Below are positions 8,422-17,307 of a DNA stretch of 57,748 nt, in pieces. Source of the DNA: Gammaproteobacteria bacterium. Its GTDB lineage: Bacteria > Pseudomonadota > Gammaproteobacteria > Eutrophobiales > Eutrophobiaceae. The notes below the pieces were generated by a model that saw only the letters and a list, made by a program, of their open reading frames with translations, did no database searches and was not told the DNA's origin. The stretch lies in the NCBI GenBank assembly GCA_021773245.1, contig JAJFKK010000125.1:1-57748 (forward strand), read 5' to 3'. Made by a program: the position numbers and the translations under genes. Every line of letters starts with the position of its first letter. Position 1 is the stretch's first letter.

Positions 8422-8784
8422 CTAAAGCTTTGCGCGCTCTAATATCATTGCGGGCATCTCTTCAGACATGCCAATGCAACTTGATACTTTAAATTTACAA
8501 TCAGGATGTTTTTCAGTTGCGGTTTCAATAATTGCAGGAATGTCGCGCTCGACATGGATACCGGAATTTAGAAAGTAGGGTAATACAGTAATTTCAGTCA
8601 TACCTTTTTCTACCGTTTTATCGATACAATAAAGTAAATTAGGTTCCGCTATTTCGAGATAGGCGTAATCAACGACGCTATAGTCAGACTCAGCTAGTGT
8701 TTTGACTTTCTCAGCTAGCTTTTTAATTTCAAGGTTAGATTCTTTTCTACGGCTACCATGAGCAAGAATGATGAGAGCATTCAT
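8422..8784 (-). CDS. Single-domain sirohydrochlorin chelatase (CbiX/SirB short form)
   Basis: 120 aa, matching the small CbiX/CbiXS class. It begins MNALIILAHGSRRKESN with the metal-binding histidine in AHGSR. A second conserved histidine lies in LNSGIHVERDIP. The short form dimerises to make one active site and inserts cobalt or ferrous iron into sirohydrochlorin for cobalamin or siroheme. No other tetrapyrrole gene is near, so the metal is not decided. It is 3 bp downstream of the TPR protein gene and 29 bp upstream of mtaB. Confidence 0.88.
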   Translation of the reverse strand: MNALIILAHGSRRKESNLEIKKLAEKVKTLAESDYSVVDYAYLEIAEPNLLYCIDKTVEKGMTEITVLPYFLNSGIHVERDIPAIIETATEKHPDCKFKVSSCIGMSEEMPAMILERAKL

Positions 8785-8787
8785 TTG

Positions 8788-9468
8788 CTATGACCTACTA
8801 TTTAAGTCATTTAGTAATGACGAGTCAATTTTGCCACCAAGTCTTTTCGATTGCTCTACCATCTCTTTCGACCTTGTAATGTTTTTTTGAAGAAAATATG
8901 ATTTTGCCCATGAGTGATAGATATAGGCTAATAATCTGTTATTAGAAGTTTGTAATGCTGTTTCATATATATCATTTGACATCTCAAATAGCTTTTCTTT
9001 TTCATCTTTATCTTTCAATACTGCGCATTGACTTGTTGTGAGCGCATAATCTGCAAGAAAACCATTTTCTTTTAATCCTTTTTCATTAGCTAACTTAAAC
9101 ATCTTATAGGCGTCACAAGATTTATTTTCTTGATTCATAAGTAATCCAAAGCCAAGGTAAGAATATGCGTTTTCCGGATTTAATAACCATGCCTGATTGA
9201 AACGCTCCATTGAATGTTTAAATTCATTTTTAGAATAATGATCAAACGCACGTTCAACATATCCTTCAGATGCATGTTCACGAGTACCGAAAGTACGAGT
9301 TGCTTTTGCTATTAATTCATTATCTATAGTTTGTAATTCAGGATTATTGCTTCTGTCTATTCCCTCATACATAGGACGTTCTTGTTTGATTTGTTCAGCA
9401 AAGGGAGATATAGAAAGTAAAGTGAAAGTTATAAAAACAATATTTCTTAAAAAATTGCTAATCTTCAT
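8788..9468 (-). CDS. Secreted TPR-repeat protein
   Basis: 226 aa with an N-terminal signal sequence (FLRNIVFITFTLLSISPFAEQ). From about residue 65 it has tetratricopeptide-like helical pairs: EGYVERAFDHYSKNEFKHSMERFNQAWLLNPENAYSYLGFG and later repeats. A role in envelope complexes is typical of such proteins, but no partner is identifiable. It heads a minus-strand unit with cbiX (3-bp gap) and mtaB, a mixture of functions that may only reflect shared transcription. It is divergent from the S9 peptidase across 88 bp. Confidence 0.75.
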   Translation of the reverse strand: MKISNFLRNIVFITFTLLSISPFAEQIKQERPMYEGIDRSNNPELQTIDNELIAKATRTFGTREHASEGYVERAFDHYSKNEFKHSMERFNQAWLLNPENAYSYLGFGLLMNQENKSCDAYKMFKLANEKGLKENGFLADYALTTSQCAVLKDKDEKEKLFEMSNDIYETALQTSNNRLLAYIYHSWAKSYFLQKNITRSKEMVEQSKRLGGKIDSSLLNDLNSRS

Positions 9469-9556
9469 TATGCTGCCTTATGGTAATAATGTTTGTTTGC
9501 ATTCATTTGGGTATATTATACGCAACTAGAAAAATAAATTTACAAGATTATCTGAT

Positions 9557-11488
9557 ATGACAAAAAAACAAAAAGCAGCCTTTGGTTCTTGGAAGTCAAA
9601 TATCACCACAGATTTAATGCTCGCTGATAGCGTAGGCTTAGGTGAGATTAGTGTTTTTCAAGATGATGTTTACTGGATTGAAATGCGTCCTCAGGAAAAA
9701 GGTCGTTACGTCATTGTAAAACAAACCCCTGATGGGCAGCAGATGGATGCTATCCCTTCTGAATTTAGTGCACGGACACGTGTGCATGAATACGGCGGTG
9801 GATCTTATTTGATGACAGAAAAAGGTTTGGTCTTTATTAATTTTAGTGATCAAGCTTTGTATCTAGTAGACACAAATAATGATTGTATCAAACTTACGGA
9901 CAATGCCACTTGTCGTTATGCAGATTTAGAGTATGACAAAAAACGTCAACGACTAATCTGCGTGAGAGAAGATCATTCGAATCAAAATGCTGAAGCAATA
10001 AATACTATTGTCGCTATTTCTTTGTCTAGATCAGAGGACGAAGTTGTCTTAGTCAAAGGCGCTGATTTTTATTCTAATCCGAGGCTTAGTAATGATGATG
10101 AACAACTATGTTGGATTAGTTGGCAGCATCCGAATATGCCTTGGGATAATACAAGTCTTACACTTGCCAATATTAAGGATAAAGGTGAACTAGAAGTTCC
10201 TAACCAAATTGCTGGTGGTAATAATGAAAATGTAGCGGTTTGTCAGCCATTATGGTCGCCGGATAGCATACTTTATTTTATTTCAGATCAAAGTAATTGG
10301 TGGAATTTATATCGTGTCATTAATAATAAAGTCGAATGTGTCTTTGAGATGGAAGCGGAGTTTGCTGTTCCACAGTGGTCATTCCGTGAATGTAATTATG
10401 ATTTCGTAAATGAAAATACGATTCTAGCTAACTATCGCCAGAATGGTTTGGCTTATCTTTCGTTAATTAATATTTATGAAAAAAAAATTGATACTTTGGA
10501 ACTGCCTTATACTGATTTTGAGTCCATAGTGACAAATGGCAATAAGTCATGGTTTCTTGCCGCATCGCCAATTCAATTTCCTTCAATAATGGAATATAAC
10601 ATTGAGAAAAAGAGAACGAGTGTACTTCGACGAGCAAATAATTTAACGCTGGATGAAGAAAATATTTCTATTGGTGAGTCTTTAAGTTTTCCTGTTGACG
10701 AAGAAAATAATGCGTATGCGTTTTTCTATAGACCTAAAAATGAATTGTTCATGGGATTAGATAATCAAAAACCACCATTAATTGTTATGAGTCATGGTGG
10801 ACCAACAGGCGAATCACATAATGGAATAAAAATGGTAGCTCAGTTTTTTACTAGTCGTGGTTTTGCAGTATTAGATGTTAATTATGGTGGGAGTAGTGGT
10901 CATGGTCGATCTTATCGACAACGATTAAATAAGCAATGGGGCGTTGTAGATGTTAATGATTGCAGCAAAGCTGCGTTATATGTAGCTGAGCAAGGTTGGG
11001 TTGATAGAGACCGTTTAGCCATACGTGGTGGTAGTGCAGGGGGCTTCACAACATTAGCAGCTTTAGCATTTACAGATGTTTTTAAAGCGGGAGCAAGTCA
11101 TTATGGTGTGAGTGACTTGGAAGCGTTGGCAAAAGAGACGCATAAATTTGAATCTCGTTATCTCGATTCTTTAATCGGAGCATATCCAGAGGAACAAGAC
11201 TTATATAAAGAACGTTCACCAGTACATAATGTGGATCAACTATCTTGCCCCGTTATTTTCTTTCAAGGACTCGAAGATAAAATCGTTTTGCCCAATCAGG
11301 CAGAGATGATGGTTGATGCGTTAAAAGAAAAAGGAATCCCTGTTGCCTATATTGCTTATGAAGGAGAACAGCACGGATTTCGACAAGCAAAAAATATTAA
11401 ACGTACACTTGAAGCAGAACTCTATTTTTATTCAACGATATTTAACTTTGAATGTTTTGAAGAGATCGAGCCGATAACTTTTCTGTAA
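9557..11488 (+). CDS. S9-family prolyl oligopeptidase / acylaminoacyl-peptidase
   Basis: 643 aa. Residues 1 to about 370 resemble the beta-propeller gate, with repeats such as YDKKRQRLICVREDH and PLWSPDSILYFISD. Residues about 380-640 form the alpha/beta hydrolase domain: MSHGGPTGES, DVNYGGSSGHGRSYRQRL, nucleophile serine in RGGSAGGFT (about 495), acid in GLEDKIVLPNQ (about 573) and histidine in EQHGFR (about 604). There is no signal peptide, so it is cytoplasmic. It likely trims short peptides after proline or removes acylated N-terminal residues. Both flanking genes point the opposite way, so it stands alone. Confidence 0.92.
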   Translation: MTKKQKAAFGSWKSNITTDLMLADSVGLGEISVFQDDVYWIEMRPQEKGRYVIVKQTPDGQQMDAIPSEFSARTRVHEYGGGSYLMTEKGLVFINFSDQALYLVDTNNDCIKLTDNATCRYADLEYDKKRQRLICVREDHSNQNAEAINTIVAISLSRSEDEVVLVKGADFYSNPRLSNDDEQLCWISWQHPNMPWDNTSLTLANIKDKGELEVPNQIAGGNNENVAVCQPLWSPDSILYFISDQSNWWNLYRVINNKVECVFEMEAEFAVPQWSFRECNYDFVNENTILANYRQNGLAYLSLINIYEKKIDTLELPYTDFESIVTNGNKSWFLAASPIQFPSIMEYNIEKKRTSVLRRANNLTLDEENISIGESLSFPVDEENNAYAFFYRPKNELFMGLDNQKPPLIVMSHGGPTGESHNGIKMVAQFFTSRGFAVLDVNYGGSSGHGRSYRQRLNKQWGVVDVNDCSKAALYVAEQGWVDRDRLAIRGGSAGGFTTLAALAFTDVFKAGASHYGVSDLEALAKETHKFESRYLDSLIGAYPEEQDLYKERSPVHNVDQLSCPVIFFQGLEDKIVLPNQAEMMVDALKEKGIPVAYIAYEGEQHGFRQAKNIKRTLEAELYFYSTIFNFECFEEIEPITFL

Positions 11489-11500
11489 CTTTATATTAGG

Positions 11501-11561
11501 TAGTCCTATCAAGGACTAATTAGACGTATATTAAATGTTAAAGGGATAAAGGGTGTCCTTT
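11501..11561. terminator. Two small hairpins between convergent genes
   Basis: TAGTCCT-ATCA-AGGACTA at 11501-11518 and AAAGG-GTGT-CCTTT at 11548-11561 lie between the convergent S9 peptidase and isocitrate dehydrogenase genes. The stems are short and T-runs are poor; termination is plausible but weakly supported. Confidence 0.35.
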
Positions 11562-11580
11562 TAAATCAGAAATAGCTCAT

Positions 11581-12603
11581 TCATCCCAAATGACTTATAA
11601 CCGCTGCCGTATACTCTTTTGTATTTGCAGTTCCTTTTAAATCTCCGGTACGTGTTTCAGGTTTTTCTAAAGCTTTTTTAATTGCATCACGTAGACGATC
11701 TCCCATTGGTTTTTCATCTATGTGATCTAACATCATTGCTGCTGCAAGCAATAATGCGGTTGGGTTGGCTATACCTTTACCTGCAATATCGGGTGCTGTT
11801 CCATGCACGGCCTCAAAGATTGATGCGTCTTTTCCTATATTACCTCCAGGTGCGAGTCCTAAACCGCCAATCAATCCAGCAATTTCATCGGAAAGGATAT
11901 CTCCAAACATATTTGTTGTTAGAATCATATCGAATTGTTGCGGGTTGGTAACCAGTTGCATCGCTGTGTTATCGACGATGCGATCTTCAATGATCAATTT
12001 TCCTTTATATTTTTCACCTACTTGTAATGCGGTTTCAAGAAATAGACCAGTTAGTTTTTTTAGTATATTTGCTTTATGAACAATAGTGACTTTTTTTCGA
12101 TTATTCTTAATTGCGTAATCAAAGGTATATTCGGCAATACGACGACATCCCGCACGTGTAATAATTCCTGAAGCTTCAGCGACGGCCTTAGGATCGTCAT
12201 CAATCGGAATATAATGTTCTACACCGACATACAAGCCTTCTGTGTTCTCACGGATTAAGACCAAATCTATATTGTCGTATTGACGACGATTATGTAGATA
12301 GGAAATAGCAGGACGGACATTTGCATAAAGTTTAAATTCTTCTCGCAAGCGAACGTTTGCAGAACGAAAACCTTCTCCTATTGGCGTTTCTAAGGGAGCT
12401 TTTAAAGCAAGTTTGGTTTGGTGGATATCATCAATCATTGCTTGAGGTAATGCGTCACCTTCTTTTTCATAAGCAGACATGCCTGCTTTGAATCGATGCC
12501 ATTCAAATTTTGCACCGAGTGCTTCAAGAATTTCTACTGTTGCATCAAGTATTTCTGGGCCAATACCGTCGCCTTCTATTAATGTTGCTGGTGTAGTTTT
12601 AAT
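11581..12603 (-). CDS. NAD-dependent isocitrate dehydrogenase, apparent ATT start
   Basis: The track gives 299 aa from an internal ATG, but the frame stays open upstream and adds KTTPATLIEGDGIGPEIL, the essential N-terminal nucleotide-fold strand of the family. There is no ATG, GTG or TTG between the preceding in-frame stop (the prc stop) and that segment. An ATT at 12603 with GGGAGA 6 nt upstream gives 340 aa, the expected length. The substrate motif RSANVRLREEF matches the IDH S-x-N-x3-R pattern. HGTAPDIAGKGIANP has D-I where NADP enzymes have K-Y, so NAD is the likely cofactor. The enzyme oxidises isocitrate to 2-oxoglutarate. Confidence 0.88.
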   Translation of the reverse strand: MKTTPATLIEGDGIGPEILDATVEILEALGAKFEWHRFKAGMSAYEKEGDALPQAMIDDIHQTKLALKAPLETPIGEGFRSANVRLREEFKLYANVRPAISYLHNRRQYDNIDLVLIRENTEGLYVGVEHYIPIDDDPKAVAEASGIITRAGCRRIAEYTFDYAIKNNRKKVTIVHKANILKKLTGLFLETALQVGEKYKGKLIIEDRIVDNTAMQLVTNPQQFDMILTTNMFGDILSDEIAGLIGGLGLAPGGNIGKDASIFEAVHGTAPDIAGKGIANPTALLLAAAMMLDHIDEKPMGDRLRDAIKKALEKPETRTGDLKGTANTKEYTAAVISHLG

Positions 12604-12657
12604 AACAACTCTCCCTTTGTGTTCTTTTGAATCAGAAATGCTCTGATTCAGTATTTT

Positions 12658-14793
12658 TTAATTAAGGTTGTTCAATACGGCCGGTTTTTTAGAATTAACC
12701 GTTCTTGTATCTACTTTTTCACCTGAAGGTGGTTTTATTAAGTCGTTTAATATTTCTGCCGTTTCATTTAGCAAAATATCGATAGGATCTTCTTCTTCAC
12801 TTTCTTCATCAGTTGATGAAAGTTCTGTGTCTTCATCGTCTTTTAAAGGAGGCAAGCCTTTTTCGGCACGCATGGCATTCTGAATTTCTTTTTTTGCGGC
12901 TAATATTTTTTCGCGTTCAGCTTTACGTTTACTTTCCAATAAAGGAATTTCTTTTCGGTCACTGGCTTCACGTTTTAAATACAAATCATCCATTAATAAT
13001 TGGAATAATTTATTTTCTTTTATACGTTTCTCATGTTCTTTTTTTGCAATTACAAAGCTATCAATAGGTGCGCTTGCGGGATAGTACTTTGCTGCTTTCA
13101 CTTGGTCCCAAGGAAGTGCGTTTTCATATGCGCGTTCACCCTGGTCTGAAGAATCTTCTGCTGTCGGAAAAATAATATCCGGGATGACACCTTTAAACTG
13201 GTTGCTTCCACCACTGACACGAAAGAATTGAGCAATAGTTGTTTTGAGACGGCCATGATCTTCATTGTTTTCTTTTATAAAACGGTTTAAATCAATAACA
13301 TTTTGTACTGTACCTTTACCAAAGGTAGGTTCACCAACAATGATACCTCTATGGTAATCTTGGATAGCGCCAGCAAAAATTTCAGAAGCAGATGCGCTAT
13401 TACGATCAACTAATACGGCTAAAGGACCTGGGTAGCTTATGCCCGGTTCAGGATCATAATTAATATCAACTCTACCTGATGCATCTTTGGTCTGAACAAC
13501 CGGACCTCTATCAATAAATAGACCGGTTAATTCCAAAGCTTCTGATAGGGAACCACCACCATTGTCACGTAGATCTATAATCAAGCCGTCAATGTTTTCT
13601 TTTAACATTGCTTTAATTAATTTACGTACATCACGAGAAGTACTTTTATAATCTTTTTTACCTTCTGCCTGAGCAGCAAAATCAATATAGAACGTCGGTA
13701 GATCAATAACACCTATCTTTGTATTACTCTCAGGAATATCAATAATGCTGGAGCTTGCATCTTGTTCTTCTAATTTAATTTTTTCACGTACCAAGGTGAC
13801 TATTTTGGAAGGTCCCTCTGGACCAACGCCTTTAGGCAATACCTCAAGTTTAATAGTAGTGCCTTTAGGGCCTCGTATTAGATCAACAACATCATCAAGA
13901 CGCCAGCCAATAACATCTACGATCTTTCCATCTTTGTCTTGACCTACACCAACAATTCGATCATCTGCACCGACTTGACCACTTAATTCAGCCGGACCAC
14001 CAGTAATAACTTTAACAACTTGGGTATAATCGTTATCACCACGTAAAACGGCACCAATGCCTTCTAGTGATAAACGCATACTTATGTCAAAGTTTTCAGA
14101 AGTGCGAGGTGAAAAATAAGCCGTATGTGGTTCTATCGAAGTTGTATAAGCATTTATAAATGATTGGAAAACATCATTTGAATTTAGTTGAAAGGTGCTA
14201 CTCAATATTCTTTCATAACGTTCAGATAATGTTTTTCTAATTTCATCTGTTTCTTTTTTTGTTAGTTGCAAATTTAAAACATCATTTTTTACACGTTTGC
14301 GCCATAGGCTATCTAAATCTGCTTTGTTAGCTGCCCAATCATCTTCACGACGATCAAATCGATAAGATTCATCTAAACTAAAGTCAAAGTCTTGCTGTAT
14401 CGCTTTAAGAGCAAATGTAATTCGTTCATCAACACGTTGCCGATATCGTTTGAAAATATCGTAAGCTGGACTTAAATCGGATCTCATAATTGCATCATCA
14501 ATTTTAAATCGATAACGCTCGAATTCTTGAATGTCCGTTTTAAGAAAATAAGCTTTATTCTGATCCAGATTTTCCAGGTAATGTTTATATATTGAGCTAG
14601 ATAATTGGTCATCCAACTCGGTTTTTTTGTAATGGTAGGTTGTTAATATGTGGGTAATTAATTCACTTGCTCTGATGTGCTTACCTTCTGGTTCCAATTC
14701 AGAAATAGAAACAGTGCGGACATCGGCACTCACATTCGATAGTGGAAAGAGAAGTGCTGCCGCAAATAGAACTTTTAATTTAGTATTTATCAA
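12658..14793 (-). CDS. prc: Carboxy-terminal processing (tail-specific) protease Prc
   Basis: 711 aa from a TTG at 14793; an in-frame TGA lies five codons upstream, and no ATG exists before the signal peptide. The signal sequence (LKVLFAAALLFPLSNVSA) sends it to the periplasm. A Tsp-type N-terminal helical region is followed by a PDZ domain (about 235-330, SLEGIGAVLRGD then GPAELSGQVGADDRIVGVGQ). The serine-lysine dyad protease has serine in RNSASASEIFAGA and lysine in EPTFGKGTVQN, with a C-terminal DUF3340-like helical tail. It degrades or trims periplasmic proteins by their C-termini and affects cell-wall enzymes. The NAD-IDH gene follows after 54 bp. Confidence 0.94.
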   Translation of the reverse strand: MINTKLKVLFAAALLFPLSNVSADVRTVSISELEPEGKHIRASELITHILTTYHYKKTELDDQLSSSIYKHYLENLDQNKAYFLKTDIQEFERYRFKIDDAIMRSDLSPAYDIFKRYRQRVDERITFALKAIQQDFDFSLDESYRFDRREDDWAANKADLDSLWRKRVKNDVLNLQLTKKETDEIRKTLSERYERILSSTFQLNSNDVFQSFINAYTTSIEPHTAYFSPRTSENFDISMRLSLEGIGAVLRGDNDYTQVVKVITGGPAELSGQVGADDRIVGVGQDKDGKIVDVIGWRLDDVVDLIRGPKGTTIKLEVLPKGVGPEGPSKIVTLVREKIKLEEQDASSSIIDIPESNTKIGVIDLPTFYIDFAAQAEGKKDYKSTSRDVRKLIKAMLKENIDGLIIDLRDNGGGSLSEALELTGLFIDRGPVVQTKDASGRVDINYDPEPGISYPGPLAVLVDRNSASASEIFAGAIQDYHRGIIVGEPTFGKGTVQNVIDLNRFIKENNEDHGRLKTTIAQFFRVSGGSNQFKGVIPDIIFPTAEDSSDQGERAYENALPWDQVKAAKYYPASAPIDSFVIAKKEHEKRIKENKLFQLLMDDLYLKREASDRKEIPLLESKRKAEREKILAAKKEIQNAMRAEKGLPPLKDDEDTELSSTDEESEEEDPIDILLNETAEILNDLIKPPSGEKVDTRTVNSKKPAVLNNLN

Positions 14794-14940
14794 AATAAGT
14801 ATTACTCAATATTATTGATTTAGTTAGACTTTTTTATCATCGATACATTATGCCAATTAATATATATATTAGTATGAATCATCATTCATTGACCATCCCT
14901 GTATAGAGTAATATGCAATATATGTTCATTTTTTATCTTA

Positions 14941-15399
14941 TTATTGACTTTCAAGAGACAATTTTTCGATTAAAGCTTTGATTTCATCACCTTTTTTGGT
15001 GTCTCCACCTAAAAACCCTGGGGCTTCATGGTAAAAATCCATTAAATCATCAAGAATTTCGAGATTATTAGGATCTAATTCATTTGACCTTTCAAGGTGG
15101 CTTAGCGTTCTTTTTGCATAATCCATCGCTTTGAACCAATTTACATTTTCAGCTTCTCTGCCATAACTCACAGCAAGAATATGGTGGTATTTAGCGACAT
15201 CAGGTTTTTGTACAACTGCTGATTGAAGCAATTTTATTGCTTCTTCGTAATTCTTTTTTTCGTAATAGGCTAGACCCGATAGATAGAGTGTTTCAGAATC
15301 TTCGAGAACAGCTTCATCAGCTAAAGCAACGTTATAATTGAATAAACAAAAAAGCGTTAAAAGACTGCTAAAGAGATATATTTTAATTTTTTCTATCAT
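14941..15399 (-). CDS. Secreted TPR-repeat protein
   Basis: 152 aa. Residues 1-28 are a signal peptide ending near VALADEA. TPR units cover LYLSGLAYYEKKNYEEAIKLLQSAVVQKPDVAKYHHILAVSYG and the next pair ending SNELDPNNLEILDDLMDFY. The C-terminal APGFLGGDTKKGDEI is a motif often seen after TPRs in small periplasmic proteins. The specific function is unknown. It lies between the FKBP gene and prc on the same strand, but the hairpin at 15495 separates it from the former. Confidence 0.72.
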   Translation of the reverse strand: MIEKIKIYLFSSLLTLFCLFNYNVALADEAVLEDSETLYLSGLAYYEKKNYEEAIKLLQSAVVQKPDVAKYHHILAVSYGREAENVNWFKAMDYAKRTLSHLERSNELDPNNLEILDDLMDFYHEAPGFLGGDTKKGDEIKALIEKLSLESQ

Positions 15400-15494
15400 T
15401 ATTTCTTAGAGCTTAAATTATAGAGTTTGTTCTGATACTAAGCATTATCCTTTTTGCTTGTATATGACAAATTGGTAAGGAACTATTAAATTTC

Positions 15495-15530
15495 AAAGCC
15501 TCTTCTTTAAAGAATAAAAGAAGAGGCTTT
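15495..15530 (-). terminator. Hairpin terminator after FKBP isomerase gene
   Basis: A perfect 14-bp inverted repeat, AAAGCCTCTTCTTT / AAAGAAGAGGCTTT, with an 8-nt loop, 17 bp downstream of the FKBP gene stop. The stem supplies A and T runs at its ends, so it can act on either strand. It probably insulates the downstream TPR gene. Confidence 0.75.
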
Positions 15531-15546
15531 CGATAAAAATTAAAGG

Positions 15547-16218
15547 TTATTTGATTGCGATAAGCTCGATATCAAATAATAAGGTTGAGTTTGGTTTTAT
15601 TACTCCACCTGCACCACGCTCTCCGTATGCCAGGTATGAAGGGATGACGAGCTGCCATTTAGAACCGACAGGCATCAGTTGTAATGCTTCTTGCCAACCT
15701 TTGATTACTTGTGAAACACCTAATTCGACCGATTCACCTCGTGCGTATGAACTATCAAATTCAGTGCCATCAATTAATGTGCCGCGATAATGAACATCAA
15801 CTTTACTGTCGACACCAGGTTTTTTGCCTTCACCAGCCGTAATAACTTTGTATTGCAGACCGCTTTCAAGTGTAGTCACGCCTTCTTTGGTTTTATTTTC
15901 TGCTAAATATTTTTCTCCCTCCACTTTATTCGTGACCGCATGCGCAGCTTGATCTTGTTGTTCTTTTTTCTGGAAGTCAGCCAGAATTTGCTGCATTTCT
16001 TCTTTGTCCATTTTAAGTTCGCTGTTATTAAGGACATCTTCAACAGCTTGTAAAAATGCGGGGTTATCAAGATCCATTTTTTGTCGGGAAATACTTTGTC
16101 CGAAAAAAATACCCATTGAATAACTTAATTTTTCTAAGTCAGATTCAACTTTCGCTGCATAAGCTGGCATTAATGCAAAACTTAAAATTAAAGCGAGTGT
16201 GGATTTAAATATATTCAT
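15547..16218 (-). CDS. FKBP-type peptidyl-prolyl isomerase, Mip/FkpA-like
   Basis: 223 aa. A signal peptide (LALILSFALMPAYAA) is followed by the helical dimerisation domain of Mip/FkpA proteins (LSYSMGIFFGQSISRQKMDLD). The FKBP domain covers about 115-223: VHYRGTLIDGTEFDSS, the IKGWQEAL core tryptophan, and LAYGERGAGG. It folds or chaperones periplasmic and outer-membrane proteins. The product could be named FkpA, FklB or Mip; the sequence alone does not decide. It lies upstream of the hairpin at 15495. Confidence 0.92.
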   Translation of the reverse strand: MNIFKSTLALILSFALMPAYAAKVESDLEKLSYSMGIFFGQSISRQKMDLDNPAFLQAVEDVLNNSELKMDKEEMQQILADFQKKEQQDQAAHAVTNKVEGEKYLAENKTKEGVTTLESGLQYKVITAGEGKKPGVDSKVDVHYRGTLIDGTEFDSSYARGESVELGVSQVIKGWQEALQLMPVGSKWQLVIPSYLAYGERGAGGVIKPNSTLLFDIELIAIK

Positions 16219-16305
16219 AAAAGCCTCATGTTACTGTGATTATTAGTTTGGAAGGATTATGTAATGATCCCATAAAACTCAGAGTTCGCCAAGTTGCTAT
16301 TAGTT

Positions 16306-17307
16306 CTATTTTTTTTCAATTTGAGGAGTATGAGTTGTAATAGATTCAATAATATCATCAAGAAATTTAATATTATTCTTATCTTTAGGAACTGCTGCTG
16401 AAAGTAATTGACGATAGTGTCTTGCACCGGCTTGACCTTGAAATAAACCAATAACATGACGTGTTAAATTCTTAATGCGTTCGCCTTTTAATATTTGTTC
16501 AGCTACATAATCCCGATATTTATCAAGAATACTTTCTCGTGTTGGAGCAGGATCAGTATTTTCAAATAAAATGTTATCAGCTTCGGCTAGTATGAATGGA
16601 TTTTGATAAGCAACTCGGCCGACCATAACACCATCAACATGCTGTAGTTGTGATTTAATTGACTGCAACTCAATAAAACCACCATTAATAGTGATGTTTA
16701 AATTAGGGAAATCCTGTTTAATTTTATGTACACGTTCATAGTTTAGCGGTGGTATTGCTCTGTTTTCTTTTGGAGTCAAACCGCTCAATATTGCTTTTCT
16801 CGCGTGAATGATAAAAGTATCGCAACCGGCGTCATGTGTAGTTTTAATAAAATCATATAAAAAGTCATAGGAGTCCATGTTATCAATACCAATACGGGTT
16901 TTGATAGTGACAGGAATTTTTACGTTATCTTGAATCTTGTTAACACAATCAGCAACAAGATTTTTGTTAGACATTAAACATGCGCCAAACTGCCCATTCT
17001 GTACTCGATCGCTAGGGCAGCCAATATTTAAATTAACTTCATCATAAGCTTCGTTCTCTGCGATCTTCGCACATTCTGCAAGATCATTTGGGTTGCTTCC
17101 GCCCAATTGAATAGCGATAGGGTGTTCAATATCATTAAAATCAAGAAAACGTTGTCGGTCGCCATGAATAAGAGCGCCAGTCGTAATCATCTCTGTATAA
17201 AGTACAGCATGCTTGGATAATAAACGCATGAAATAGCGAAAATGCTTGTCAGTATGATCCATCATTGGGGCAATACTTAGGCGACGATCAATATTATTTT
17301 TATTCAT
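16306..17307 (-). CDS. dusA: tRNA-dihydrouridine(20/20a) synthase DusA
   Basis: 333 aa from the ATG at 17307, which overlaps the mutH stop by 8 bp and suggests translational coupling. The track start 21 codons earlier lies inside mutH. Characteristic blocks are RRLSIAPMMDHTDKHFRYF, IAIQLGGSNPNDLAECA, NLNIGCPSDRVQNGQFGACLM with the catalytic cysteine in GACLM, and TIKTRIGID. The FMN-binding TINGGF and VMVGRVAYQNPF follow. It reduces uridines 20/20a in the tRNA D-loop using NADPH. Confidence 0.94.
   Translation of the reverse strand: MNKNNIDRRLSIAPMMDHTDKHFRYFMRLLSKHAVLYTEMITTGALIHGDRQRFLDFNDIEHPIAIQLGGSNPNDLAECAKIAENEAYDEVNLNIGCPSDRVQNGQFGACLMSNKNLVADCVNKIQDNVKIPVTIKTRIGIDNMDSYDFLYDFIKTTHDAGCDTFIIHARKAILSGLTPKENRAIPPLNYERVHKIKQDFPNLNITINGGFIELQSIKSQLQHVDGVMVGRVAYQNPFILAEADNILFENTDPAPTRESILDKYRDYVAEQILKGERIKNLTRHVIGLFQGQAGARHYRQLLSAAVPKDKNNIKFLDDIIESITTHTPQIEKK

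Noticed and set aside
11682-12079. Plus-strand ORFs opposite the isocitrate dehydrogenase gene
   Set aside because: Shadows of the conserved minus-strand coding sequence; no family features.
12480-12480. ATG at 12480 as the isocitrate dehydrogenase start
   Set aside because: It would remove the essential N-terminal strand, including EGDGIGPEIL, which is intact upstream in frame.
16257-16457. 66-aa minus-strand ORF
   Set aside because: Overlaps the end of dusA in another frame; low-complexity hydrophobic product.
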